Assembly: GCA_040219085.1 (NCBI GenBank)
Contig: JAVJTC010000002.1
Span: forward strand, 1 to 64,000
Direction: 5' to 3'
Length of the DNA: 64,000 nucleotides
From: Acidimicrobiales bacterium
GTDB lineage: Bacteria > Actinomycetota > Acidimicrobiia > Acidimicrobiales > JAVJTC01
Shown piece after piece: positions 1-7,978 of this stretch (position 1 is the first letter of the stretch; each line of letters begins with the position of its first letter). The translations under genes were made by a program, and so were the position numbers. A model generated the notes under the pieces. The model saw nothing but the letters and a program-made list of their open reading frames with translations. It did no database searches and was not told the DNA's origin.

Positions 1-138
1 AACAACCTGATCAAGCGCATCAAACGCATCGGCTTCGGATTCCGGAAATTCCGCAACTACCGGATCCGAGCCCTCCTCTACGCCGGCAAGCCCAACTGGG
101 ACCTACTCGACACCCTCACCCCCGCAGGAATCCGATGA
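1..138 (+). CDS. ISL3-type transposase, C-terminal end only (5' part outside window)
   Basis: The window opens inside an open frame that ends at TGA 136-138 and gives 45 residues. It reads NNLIKRIKRIGFGFRKFRNY and then a segment ending RALLYAGKPNW, which I recognise as the C-terminal end of ISL3-family (IS204/IS1001/IS1096 type) DDE transposases. These enzymes cut and rejoin the ends of their own insertion sequence. Catalytic residues lie upstream of the window, so activity cannot be judged. I could not identify the right terminal inverted repeat in the bases after the stop. Its presence fits the idea that positions 1 to about 6860 are mobile DNA. The family call comes from remembered sequence resemblance, not from a search. 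Confidence 0.75.
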   Translation, partial: NNLIKRIKRIGFGFRKFRNYRIRALLYAGKPNWDLLDTLTPAGIR

Positions 139-219
139 GCCAGGAAACCTCCTCCGACGGGCGGCGTCCAAAGTCAATGTTTTCTGCCTTGCTTCAAGGC
201 GTGTCTGTCAGACGACTGC

Positions 220-1926
220 TTACCCGCCGGGCTGTGGTCGCCTTACAGCGGACGCGAGTTCTCGCGGCTCGGGTTTGGTGGTCACAGGCGGAGTGTAGCC
301 ATCAATAGCATTGCCCAACTCGGTAGAGAACGCATGCGCCTCGCAAATGATGGAATCGGCCCGCTCTTGAAGCAGTTGATGATGAGAGAGAGGGTCGTCC
401 TCCTGTGCCACCAAGAGCCCACCATCTCGAATTCGCATGGCTAAGTCAATGCAAGCGGCAAGGGTGTCTGCGTCGCGGTCCGTGAATCGCATGAACTGGA
501 GCTTGGTCAACTCCTCCTCACACTTCATGAGGATCGCGCCTGCGGCAGCGCCTCCGATGCCTCCCCTCCAGGCGGCCTCCCAGTCAAGGTTCGCCTCCTG
601 AAGCAGCTGTCGGCCGTGGTTGTCGAGCAGAATCCCAGCAATGAGCTCAGTAGTCCGCTCAATGCCCAGCTGTTGGCACCGCTCTACTAAAGCGACCCAA
701 TCCGAGATCCAACCGCCGACAGCACCGTCTAGGCTGCGAACCAGCTCTTCGATAACGGTCAGAATAGGCTGCTTCATTCGCTCTGGGATCCGCTTTCTCG
801 CTAGCTCCGTGATGACGTTTGTCGGGGGAAGGTCGGCGAGATGGCCAGCTCGAGTGTTCCGATCTGGATATTGCAGCATTGAGACTAGGGAGCAAGCGGA
901 GCGTACGACATCCGTGGAGGCGTACAGGTTCGAGATGCCAGCGTTTGACATCTGAGGCTCGTCGGTAGACCAAGTTCTTTCCATTCCTGTCGTACATAGG
1001 CTTAGCATGCGGAGAAAATGGCCGAGAGGGTTCGAAGTGGCCTGTTGCACGCGTTCGGCAATGCCCAAGTATTCAGCAGTGCGGTCGGGCGGATGGATAA
1101 AATCGTAGGGTTGACCGATGACGATTGTCGTGAGGCCCGCGGCGCGATCCAGCTGTTCGATTACTGGATTGCTCTTCGTGCGCACGATGAAGGCAGGCAG
1201 GCGATCATCGGGTGCGACATCAGCCAACATCTGGGCGAGCTTGAACCAGATCAGACGTACATTTACATCACGAAGTCCGTATCCCATGAAGAGAACTGAA
1301 CGGCCAAGTAGGTCGGAGCGAAACTTCAGATCCAAAGCAGATTGAAGGTCAAGCCGACTAAAGTAGCTACTCTCCGTCAGAACCAGGGTGTCTTCGTGGC
1401 GCAGATCGCCATGATACTTGACGATGTGAGTCCTGGTGTCGTCGGCTAGCACAAGATCGTGCGGTCGGGTGATCTGAAAATAGTCTAGACCCAAGGTCCT
1501 ATAGGTCTGCTCAATGAGGTCGTCGTAGTTAGTCGTGTAGATTCGGGGTGCTTGCAGGTTCACAAGCTCAACGTGGGGGCCGAACAATAGATCGGAGTTC
1601 ACTGCTAGAAGCGCCTTCTCAAGCGCATGGCGGATTGGTCCGATCTGGCGGTCGACGATTAGATACAAGTACTCGGCCGCACGAAGAAGGTCGTTGTCGC
1701 AGGACTGGAGGAGGTCGTCGAACGCGATCTCGCACTCATCTAGGTCGGCGGCAACACGACGGAGTAGCCCTTCCCAGCTCGGCAAGCCCGCGGCTGCGGA
1801 AAACCCTGCTCCCACGAATGGGATGAGACGACGTTCGGCCGCGAGCTGCAACAGCTGGTCGGGGAGTTCATCGTAGTAGCGATTCATGCCGTCGGGCGTG
1901 GGGCTACGTTGCGCGCGTCTCGCCAT
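220..1926 (-). CDS. SIR2-domain protein, candidate antiphage NADase
   Basis: This 568-residue protein has an N-terminal SIR2-like fold. It shows a nucleotide-binding GAGFS at 39-43, TTNYD at 131-135, KYHGD at 170-174 with the likely catalytic His172, and FMGYGLRD at 213-220. This is the SIR2_2 layout, not a canonical deacetylase: no zinc-binding Cys pairs are visible. Residues after about 260 (helical and acidic, lacking a motif I recognise) would be the sensor or partner region. Known relatives with N-terminal SIR2 domains deplete NAD during phage infection (DSR, Thoeris ThsA and prokaryotic Argonaute-associated types). A defence role here is inferred from that and from the island setting. 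The ATG at 1926 is chosen because a TAGACT box sits 7 bases before it; Met14 (1887) is the alternative. No partner gene is adjacent on the same strand. Confidence 0.8.
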   Translation of the reverse strand: MARRAQRSPTPDGMNRYYDELPDQLLQLAAERRLIPFVGAGFSAAAGLPSWEGLLRRVAADLDECEIAFDDLLQSCDNDLLRAAEYLYLIVDRQIGPIRHALEKALLAVNSDLLFGPHVELVNLQAPRIYTTNYDDLIEQTYRTLGLDYFQITRPHDLVLADDTRTHIVKYHGDLRHEDTLVLTESSYFSRLDLQSALDLKFRSDLLGRSVLFMGYGLRDVNVRLIWFKLAQMLADVAPDDRLPAFIVRTKSNPVIEQLDRAAGLTTIVIGQPYDFIHPPDRTAEYLGIAERVQQATSNPLGHFLRMLSLCTTGMERTWSTDEPQMSNAGISNLYASTDVVRSACSLVSMLQYPDRNTRAGHLADLPPTNVITELARKRIPERMKQPILTVIEELVRSLDGAVGGWISDWVALVERCQQLGIERTTELIAGILLDNHGRQLLQEANLDWEAAWRGGIGGAAAGAILMKCEEELTKLQFMRFTDRDADTLAACIDLAMRIRDGGLLVAQEDDPLSHHQLLQERADSIICEAHAFSTELGNAIDGYTPPVTTKPEPRELASAVRRPQPGG

Positions 1927-1933
1927 CGAACGA

Positions 1934-1939
1934 AGTCTA
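1934..1939 (-). promoter_or_regulatory. -10 box (TAGACT) for the SIR2 gene
   Basis: On the minus strand TAGACT is followed by 7 bases and then the ATG at 1926. No Shine-Dalgarno sequence is present. The spacing fits a leaderless transcript, the arrangement seen at many first genes in this window. Confidence 0.55.
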
Positions 1940-2955
1940 GGTGTGGGGCCACCAGGGGGCTGCTCGATGCTCTTTCATGACCAGTGACGGCGATGTGACG
2001 CGGATGCGGCGCTGCACGGCTGTGAGCCAGCTGCGAGGGCGCCCCGTAGGGCAGCGCTCGTCCGTCGAGATTGGGCCGTATCGATGGCGGAGCAGGGCTC
2101 ACAGGGCCGTCCTAGGCGCCTTGAGGGCAAGCCAGACGCCGCCAGCGGCCCGGCGACTCGCATCGGCTTGCTGGTTTCGGCTGATGGGACTCGGGTCCAT
2201 CCCCCTGGATGGCGTCAAGTCCTCCTTGTGAACGATCGCACGCACTGCCCTTCATGCGTCCGGCCAGTGGCCTGAATCGTGCTCCGTCCAGGCGAGTTCT
2301 TGTGCCTCAGGAGGTCCGATGCGATGTGCCCACCAACAGTGAGATAGACGCCACTGATAGTGGCAGCGTGGTGGTCGGTTGGCGTGTCGGACACTACGAG
2401 CGGATTGATACGGAGGGTGTTTCGTGGGGTATCTGCCTTGCCGAGGTCGATGCTCGACTGCCACACACCAGTTGACGCTCCTCGGGAAGAGAGTGTTTGT
2501 GCCAGGACAGGGGCAGAACGGCGCTTTCGGGTTCCGCGCCAGGTGGTCGGCCGAGCGGGCCCGACCACCCGTGCGACCGCAGCAGCGAAGGATGGTCTTC
2601 TCCATCTGGCCATTGCGTTCACCGCCGTTGGCGCTGTCGGCCACGGCGGTAGACTGCTCCTTAAGCAGGTGTGCCTGGACAGGAAGCAGCTGCAGTCGAA
2701 TGCGACTGAGCTGATAGGCGGTGTGCGGCCTGCTGGGCGCACCACCGCCGGATTCGCTCGTCTGTGGAGACTCGCTGTCCCGGCATCCCCCTGCTCGTTC
2801 GTTCGTGTCGCTGTTGCTCCACGAACTCTCTCGCGTCCCCCGCAGGCTCCTATTGCCTACGTGGGGGTGTCCCAAATCGCTAAACCCGCAGGTCAGAGGG
2901 CATGTCGCTCCTTCAAGTTGTGTGCACTTTTTCGGTAGTCCATGCTGGTATTCGG
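1940..2955. other. 1-kb stretch without a supported gene
   Basis: Open frames exist here on both strands (for example 2252..2875 minus and 2360..2938 plus), but their products are rich in Arg, Ser and Pro and match no family I know. One short plus-strand piece around 2305..2475 has a more protein-like composition (acidic, few Arg) and may be the remnant of a decayed gene. A repeat element at 2666..2682 recurs at 4325..4341. The stretch is probably decayed or regulatory island DNA. Confidence 0.4.
2666..2682 (+). repeat. 17-bp direct repeat, copy 1 (second copy at 4325..4341)
   Basis: CAGGTGTGCCTGGACAG occurs exactly here and at 4325..4341, 1.66 kb apart. A degraded relative, TGTGCCAGGACAGG, lies at 2499..2512. 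The copy at 4325 is just upstream of the serine recombinase gene. A recombination (res-like) or regulator-binding role is possible but unproven. Confidence 0.5.
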
Positions 2956-3561
2956 ATGGATAAGGTTGGCGACGAGTACGCGTTGGTCGAGCTCAAGACG
3001 ATGCGCGAGCTGCTCAAGGAGTTCGCGGCAGGCGTGGAGTGGCGGCACCTGCTGCCGACTATCACGGTCGGCAAGGTCGCCAAGGCTCACGGCCGTGCGT
3101 GGTCGGGAACGCTCCAAGGCCAGAGGCAGCGTGAGGTCTTCTGTGCGGTGTTGGATATGGCTGGCCGCCGATCTTCCGACCTTGGTTACCTGAGGGTCCA
3201 GTCGAATCAACAGCTTGCTCGCCAACTGTCGGGCCAGCTCAAGCGGGACATCAACCACGGGACCGTCTCGAGGTGCCTCGATCGCTGGCAAGACGCAGGG
3301 CTGGTCGAGTGTTTCCACAGAGAGGACGGTCGTCGCCCGCTGAGTCTTGTGCGCCTGCCGAGGCTCAGCGATGACCTCGTAGCGTTCGCGTCGATGCGAG
3401 GGCTGGCATGCAACAACGTCCAAGGCGCGCCCAGCTATCAGCTGATCCACAAGCTTGTGATGGAGTGCATCGAGCACCAGGTGCCTGTACCGACCTGTGC
3501 GACTCGTCAGATCGCTGACAAGGCGCTATTCGAGGTTCAACGATTGCCGCGCCCGACCTAG
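2956..3561 (+). CDS. Unrecognised protein with a winged-helix-like segment
   Basis: I do not recognise a family. The 201-residue product has a balanced composition (LVELKTMRELLKEF near the N-terminus), unlike the Arg/Ser-rich shadow frames around it, so it is likely a real gene. The middle part, NQQLARQLSGQL through GTVSRCLDRWQDAGLVE and then a basic hairpin with RRPLSLVRL, looks like a winged helix-turn-helix: a helix, a recognition helix, and a Gly/Arg-rich wing. That would fit a DNA-binding regulator or a replication-initiator-like protein of a mobile element. The ATG at 2956 is preferred over 2902 because conserved-looking sequence begins there. Its 3' end overlaps the end of the extended recombinase frame on the opposite strand by 36 bases. 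Confidence 0.6.
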   Translation: MDKVGDEYALVELKTMRELLKEFAAGVEWRHLLPTITVGKVAKAHGRAWSGTLQGQRQREVFCAVLDMAGRRSSDLGYLRVQSNQQLARQLSGQLKRDINHGTVSRCLDRWQDAGLVECFHREDGRRPLSLVRLPRLSDDLVAFASMRGLACNNVQGAPSYQLIHKLVMECIEHQVPVPTCATRQIADKALFEVQRLPRPT

Positions 3562-4239
3562 GGCGCTGGCGAGGCGGCTGTGGTGCCAGCTGCCGCCTTC
3601 CTTGGGGGGAAGACCCTCGGCGTCGAGGCGCCGGCCCACTGCCCGCAGGCTGTGGCCCTGGGCCCGTAGCTCGGCTGCCCTGGCGATGGTGGCTTGTTCG
3701 GTGTCGTTGGGTGTCAGGTTGCCTGTGGGGTCGAGGTCGTAGCCGAAGGGGGCGGACCCTCCGAGGTGTCCGCCCTCGGCGGCCTAGATGCGTTTGCCGT
3801 CTCTGAGGCGTTTGGTGATCATTGATCGTTCGAGCTGGGCGAAGACGCCGCGCATCTGTCGGATTGCGGTGCGCATCGGGTCATCGGGATCATCCTCGGG
3901 GATGAGCCCGTGTTGTTCGATCGAGTAGACGTGTCCGCCGCAGTCCCACACCTTTGCGAGTGCTGCTTCTTGAGCAGTGAGCTTGCGTGCGAGACGATCA
4001 AGACTGTAGATGACAACGCCGTCCACAGCGTGGTCTGAGACGGCCTGTAAGGCCCCGTAGAGGCCTTCTCTGGTCTCGAAGCCGTTGGAGCCGCTGACGC
4101 CCTCGTCCGCGGCCCACACGGCGATCTCGTGGCCCTCGTTGTTGGCCCATGTCTCGATGGCTTGGCGTTGGATGTCCAGGCCATACCCGTGTTCTACCTG
4201 TCCTTCTGAGCTGACTCGGATGTAGGCGGCGAGTCTCAT
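3526..4239 (-). pseudogene. Serine recombinase (resolvase/invertase type) interrupted by an in-frame amber codon
   Basis: From the ATG at 4239 the frame encodes a resolvase N-terminal domain: YIRVSSEGQ with nucleophile Ser10, then YSLDRLARK, and an FAQLERSMITKRLRDGKRI helix. It stops at TAG 3784-3786, codon 152. Reading on in the same frame gives AAEGGHLGGSAPFGYDL, then a segment with RAAELRAQGHSLRAVGRRLD and GGSWHHSRLASALGRARQ, ending at TAG 3526-3528. That is the DNA-binding helix-turn-helix part expected right after the catalytic domain, and family members usually have Lys (AAG) at this position. One base change (AAG to TAG) therefore separates catalytic and DNA-binding halves. Without suppression the 151-residue product should lack specific DNA binding. 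Confidence 0.85.
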
Positions 4240-4262
4240 CGGCGTCGTCCCTCTGGGTCTGG

Positions 4263-4290
4263 GTGGCGCGCCGTTAGGACGGCGTGCCAC
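4263..4290. repeat. Inverted repeat upstream of the recombinase
   Basis: Two 12-base arms, GTGGCGCGCCGT and ACGGCGTGCCAC, flank a 4-base spacer with one mismatch. The repeat ends 24 bases before the recombinase ATG (minus strand), a plausible operator for a self-regulated recombinase or part of a res site. Confidence 0.5.
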
Positions 4291-4566
4291 GAGCTGACTT
4301 TGATGGCATCTCAGCCGGGACTGTCAGGTGTGCCTGGACAGACGTCGGCCTCGGTTCCTGGCCGCAGCTGTTGAGTCCGTCCGACGAGGCGCGGTCAAGG
4401 TGGAGCGCCCGGAGCGAAGCGAGGACGAACGACCTTGACGGAGCCGAGCGGCGGACCAGAATCAGCCGGATGGATCGAGGCAGGGCCCTAGGGGGGAGGG
4501 ATAGGGGGGTGGCGGGGGGTCCATCCATCGGATGGGACCCATTCGCAGCCAGATTGTGTTCAGAAT
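4291..4566. other. Gene-free segment with inverted repeats
   Basis: No credible gene is seen. The segment holds the second copy of the 17-bp repeat (4325..4341), an 8-base inverted repeat GTCAAGGT/ACCTTGAC (4394..4401 and 4432..4439), and GGATGGA/TCCATCC (4468..4474 and 4520..4526) flanking a G-rich tract. Such repeat density upstream of a recombinase fits recombination or regulatory sites. Confidence 0.45.
4325..4341 (+). repeat. 17-bp direct repeat, copy 2
   Basis: This is an exact copy of CAGGTGTGCCTGGACAG found at 2666..2682. It lies 86 bases upstream of the recombinase start codon. Confidence 0.5.
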
Positions 4567-4959
4567 GTGATGCCTTGTGCTCGATCCGTGTTGTTGACGT
4601 GGCGACGCTCATGGAGAAGGATCTGCGACCTGAGGCTGGCGGAGAGCCTGGCCGTCTCCTGCCGGCGACGTTCATCGGCACGGAGGAATCCCATCGAGAC
4701 CAGTCGTGAGTTCTGGCAGTCATCGCTCTTGGCAGGCTTCGTCCTCTTCGTGTCCTATGTAGCGATCGAATGCCACGGGCGCACAGATTGCATTCCCGTT
4801 GATGCGCCCATTGCGGTGATTCCAGCGGCGCTCGTGTGGGGGACCGCGGTGCGTCGATTCTTCGACGGGGAGCGTGGTGCTCGAACTGCGGCGATGGCGG
4901 CACTATTGCTGACCATTGCGACTCTCCTCTTGGCGTGGTTGAGCCGGATGGCGTCCTGA
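4567..4959 (+). CDS. Small hypothetical membrane protein
   Basis: No family is recognised. The last 85 or so residues look like a real membrane protein: three hydrophobic stretches (SSLLAGFVLFVSYVAIE, APIAVIPAALVWGTAV and AAMAALLLTIATLLLAWL) separated by short charged loops. The first 45 residues are Arg/Ser/Cys-rich and probably not coding, so the true start is likely an internal non-ATG codon after about 4650. I list the longest frame because no Shine-Dalgarno or -10 box decides it. The gene sits alone between the recombinase and the small island orphans. Confidence 0.4.
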   Translation: MMPCARSVLLTWRRSWRRICDLRLAESLAVSCRRRSSARRNPIETSREFWQSSLLAGFVLFVSYVAIECHGRTDCIPVDAPIAVIPAALVWGTAVRRFFDGERGARTAAMAALLLTIATLLLAWLSRMAS

Positions 4960-5010
4960 TGCTGCGGACAGTGTCCTGATGCTGTGGCCGTGCTGCGAGT
5001 TGAGTTGTGA

Positions 5011-5232
5011 CGGGGATTCGCGTGTGATGTCCTTCTGTCCCGAGCGCAGGGTGATCTGGAGTCGTCCCAGGCTGGGTGGAATCGGCTTCTCTATGATCTG
5101 GGCTGTCTGGATCGCGGCGGTGCTCGTTTCGACGGCCCCTCGTTGGCCGAGCCCAACGGAGGCGGACCGACGATCGAGGTTGAAAGACCCGGCTTCCGCA
5201 ATGTCACGATTCCCAACGGTCTTGGAGGCTGA
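5011..5232 (+). pseudogene. C-terminal gene remnant ahead of the small acidic orphan
   Basis: Between TGA 5008-5010 and TGA 5230-5232 runs an open frame with no ATG, GTG or usable start near its beginning. Its translation has a convincing coding composition: WNRLLYDLGCLDRGGARF, then GGGPTIEVERPGFRNVTIP. It stops 5 bases before the next ATG (5238), the spacing of an operon. I interpret it as the 3' end of a gene whose 5' part is lost or frameshifted. A polymorphic-toxin C-terminus followed by an immunity gene is one possible reading, but no toxin motif is recognised. Confidence 0.35.
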
Positions 5233-5237
5233 GCCAG

Positions 5238-5660
5238 ATGGACAAGCAGGATTCCTCAGACTGGTCTACCGACGGTTGGGACTCGCTGACCCTGTACGAG
5301 GACTTCCTTGTGAATGTCGCCGCTGACTGGGTCAGCCTTGGCGAGATGAGTCGGCTATGTCGAGTGAACGCGGGCGACGATGCCGTCTCCGAGTTGGCAG
5401 CAATAGGCCTGGCGGTAGTCGCCCTCGCCGAGGGTTTCGTCGAGGCCGGCGAGATTGAAGGGGCGGAGTTCAGTCCGTGGCGGCGCTCTCTGGCGGGTGT
5501 AGTCGAGGAGCTTGTCGGGAGGTGGGGAGAAGCTTCGAACACTGGATGGCGCTCGATTGGTGACACCGTGTGGCTTACGGCGTCCGATCTGGGGATCGAC
5601 CGAGCCGAACAGCTGCGGCAACGAATTGCGGAGATCGACGCCGGAGGCTCCCAAGACTAG
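5238..5660 (+). CDS. Small acidic hypothetical protein
   Basis: This is a 140-residue acidic protein of unknown family, predicted soluble and helical. It has regularly placed Trp residues (DWSTDGWDSL, VNVAADWVSLGEM, RSIGDTVWLTASDLGID) and ends GSQD. Composition is well balanced, and opposite-strand frames over it are poor, so it is probably expressed. It begins 5 bases after the stop of the remnant at 5011..5232. Small acidic proteins directly after a truncated frame in an island are often immunity or antitoxin proteins. That is only a contextual suggestion, because no immunity family was recognised. Confidence 0.55.
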   Translation: MDKQDSSDWSTDGWDSLTLYEDFLVNVAADWVSLGEMSRLCRVNAGDDAVSELAAIGLAVVALAEGFVEAGEIEGAEFSPWRRSLAGVVEELVGRWGEASNTGWRSIGDTVWLTASDLGIDRAEQLRQRIAEIDAGGSQD

Positions 5661-5731
5661 AGGCGGGAGTGGTCGACGGGCCTGGGCACTTTGCTGCACG
5701 GAACCCCAGGCGCTTCCGTCACTCGGGTGTT

Positions 5732-6778
5732 CTAGGACGCCGGCCAGCGTTGAACACGGGGTAGATGCTCGCTTACTCCGATCAAGTCGGCGAGTGGGTC
5801 GATGCTCGTTGAGACGTAGCGCATCGTCGTGGCGATGTCGCCGTGCGCAGCCATGCGGGAGGCGACGTGCAGGGGCACGCCGGCTCGCAGCAGGTTCGTG
5901 ACGAACGAGTGTCGAAGCTGGTGCGGCGTGAAGGCGCCTGCTGGCAGCGAGTTGCGCCGCAGGATGCCTCGTAGCCGCCTGTTCACGATGTAGGGCGGAG
6001 TCCAGCCGTCGGGGTAGGGCTCGAGCCTCGTCTTCCCCTTGAGGTTCGGGATCTCCTCGCCGCCGAGTTCCTCGCCCCAAGCGAGGAAGTACGGCGCGTC
6101 GTCTCGTGCAGCTCGTTCCCTCCTCAGCGGCTCCAGGAAGCTCTCAGGTCCGCCAGGGACGACCTGGGGTAGCCGTTCGGCCATCAGGGTGACGGGGGAG
6201 CGCAGCGGCATCACGTCGCGCAGGGCGCCTTTGCGGGGGAAGTCGATGAGGCGGCCACTGTCGAGGTCGACGTGTCCTGGCCTCAGATTCACGATCTCTG
6301 CTCGTCGTAGCCCGCAGAAGTATCCGAGGCCGAGGACGACTCGCTCGGTGTCATCGAGCGACGGGTGCGCCCACACGGCGCGCCACATGTCGTCGGGGAT
6401 GGCTTTCGGGTGGGTGTTGGTGATCTTGGGGGCTGTGAGGAGTGCAGCGGGGTTGTGTCCGATGTGGCCGCGGTCCTGGAGGTACTTGTAGAAGCTGCGG
6501 ATCACGGTGACGTCTCGTGCCCGTGTCGCGGGTGCTCCCGTTGCGGGTCCCTCTACGGGGTGGCCGCGGTCACGGCGCTGCCTGGGACGGTTGACGAAAC
6601 CTTCCAACCTGGCGACCGATGCGGCGGCGAAGGGCGTGTCGTCTACCCATGCCAGGAGCTTCTCCAGCGTGGCCGTGTAGGCCACCAGAGTCTCGGGGGA
6701 TCGGTTCCTCGTGTCGCGCTGCCAAGCGAGGTATTCGCGGGCGAGACGGACGTTGATGCGATGCGCATCCGATGGCAT
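5732..6778 (-). CDS. Tyrosine recombinase / integrase
   Basis: This 348-residue integrase would catalyse site-specific integration and excision of the island. The N-terminal SAM-like DNA-binding domain (about 8-105) includes SPETLVAYTATLEKLLAWV. The catalytic domain shows Arg158 (GLRRAEIV), a candidate Lys183, His286-Arg289 (HQLRH), His312 (MAAHGD) and the Tyr321 nucleophile (TMRYVSTS), so all active-site residues are present. The ATG at 6778 is chosen because conserved sequence starts there and GGGAG lies 8 bases upstream; a longer frame to 6931 would run into rnpB. The gene starts only 85 bases beyond the 3' end of rnpB and points away from it, the position expected for an integrase next to its attachment site. 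Confidence 0.93.
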   Translation of the reverse strand: MPSDAHRINVRLAREYLAWQRDTRNRSPETLVAYTATLEKLLAWVDDTPFAAASVARLEGFVNRPRQRRDRGHPVEGPATGAPATRARDVTVIRSFYKYLQDRGHIGHNPAALLTAPKITNTHPKAIPDDMWRAVWAHPSLDDTERVVLGLGYFCGLRRAEIVNLRPGHVDLDSGRLIDFPRKGALRDVMPLRSPVTLMAERLPQVVPGGPESFLEPLRRERAARDDAPYFLAWGEELGGEEIPNLKGKTRLEPYPDGWTPPYIVNRRLRGILRRNSLPAGAFTPHQLRHSFVTNLLRAGVPLHVASRMAAHGDIATTMRYVSTSIDPLADLIGVSEHLPRVQRWPAS

Positions 6779-6863
6779 TGGACAGCTCCCTGGACTCGAC
6801 CAAACATGGCCCAAAGAGAGGGGAAGTCTCCTTCCCCCCTCCTTAGGTGTCTGTCCAAAAGCT

Positions 6864-7228
<365 letters not shown>

Positions 7229-7288
7229 GACAGTGTGCCCGCCCCGGCCGCCGAGCGCTCCGGGGGCCGCAGCGGAGTGTGGTGAACT

Positions 7289-7966
7289 GTGCCCGTGACA
7301 CGCAGGATCTCCGCCGAACAGTACGAATGGCCGATCCTCGGCGACTTCGACCCGGCCAGGTGCGCGGTTCTCAGCATCGACTGGCAGGTCGAGTACTGCG
7401 CGCCCGACGGCTACTTCGCCGAGCTCGGACTGGACACGGCTCACATCCGTACCGCACTCGGACCCGTCGCCGATGTCCTCGCCGCGGCCCGGGCCGCAGG
7501 TCTGCTCGTGGTCCACACCCGTGAGGGTTACCACGCCGACCTCTCGGACTGTCCACCGACCAAGGTCGCCCGTTCGATCGCGGGAGGCCACCCGATCGGC
7601 AGCGAGGGTCGGCACGGCCGGCTGTTGATCCGGGGGGAACCCGGCGGCGAGATCGTCGAAGAGGTGGCCCCGATCCCCGGTGAATGGATCATCGACAAGC
7701 CCGGCCAGGGCGCCTTCTACTCGACCGACCTGGATCTGCGGCTGCGCAACCGCGGTATCGATCTCCTCGTGGTCATGGGGACCACGGCGGACTGCTGCGT
7801 CAGTTCCACCCTGCGGGAGGCGAATGACCGGGGCTACGACTGCCTCGTCCTTACCGACTGCGTCGCCGACGTGTCCGCCGACCGCACTGAGGCGACCCTC
7901 GAGTCGTTCCGCATCAACCCCCTGGGCGCGAGCGCCCCCAGCGCCGCGTTCCTCGCCGCTCTCTGA
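7289..7966 (+). CDS. Isochorismatase-family cysteine hydrolase
   Basis: This 225-residue hydrolase has the catalytic triad of the family: Asp31 in LSIDWQ, Lys137 in IIDKPGQGAF, and Cys170 in GTTADCCVSST. Such enzymes cleave amide bonds in biuret, ureidoacrylate, N-carbamoylsarcosine or nicotinamide. The DKPGQGAF and CCVSST sequences are closest to my memory of biuret/ureidoacrylate amidohydrolases, but the substrate is not assured. The start is GTG 7289 (MPVTRRIS); a downstream in-frame GTG is possible. It lies just upstream of rnpB on the opposite strand. An amidase-signature enzyme (10292) and a DMT transporter (9278) follow nearby and could belong to the same nitrogen-scavenging pathway. 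Confidence 0.85.
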   Translation: MPVTRRISAEQYEWPILGDFDPARCAVLSIDWQVEYCAPDGYFAELGLDTAHIRTALGPVADVLAAARAAGLLVVHTREGYHADLSDCPPTKVARSIAGGHPIGSEGRHGRLLIRGEPGGEIVEEVAPIPGEWIIDKPGQGAFYSTDLDLRLRNRGIDLLVVMGTTADCCVSSTLREANDRGYDCLVLTDCVADVSADRTEATLESFRINPLGASAPSAAFLAAL

Positions 7967-7978
7967 GCGAGGACTGCG

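Noticed and set aside
2021-2040. GTGAGCCA-containing segment considered as a duplicate of the rnpB 3' end (att site)
   Set aside because: Only eight consecutive bases match. This is expected by chance and is not evidence for an island border.
2252-2875. A 207-codon minus-strand frame in the island gap
   Set aside because: Composition is Arg/Ser/His-rich without motif, and other frames overlap it with similar quality. It does not look like a real protein.
4979-5326. A 115-codon plus-strand frame beginning at ATG 4979
   Set aside because: It overlaps both the better remnant frame (5011..5232) and the start of the small acidic gene. Its composition is poorer than either.
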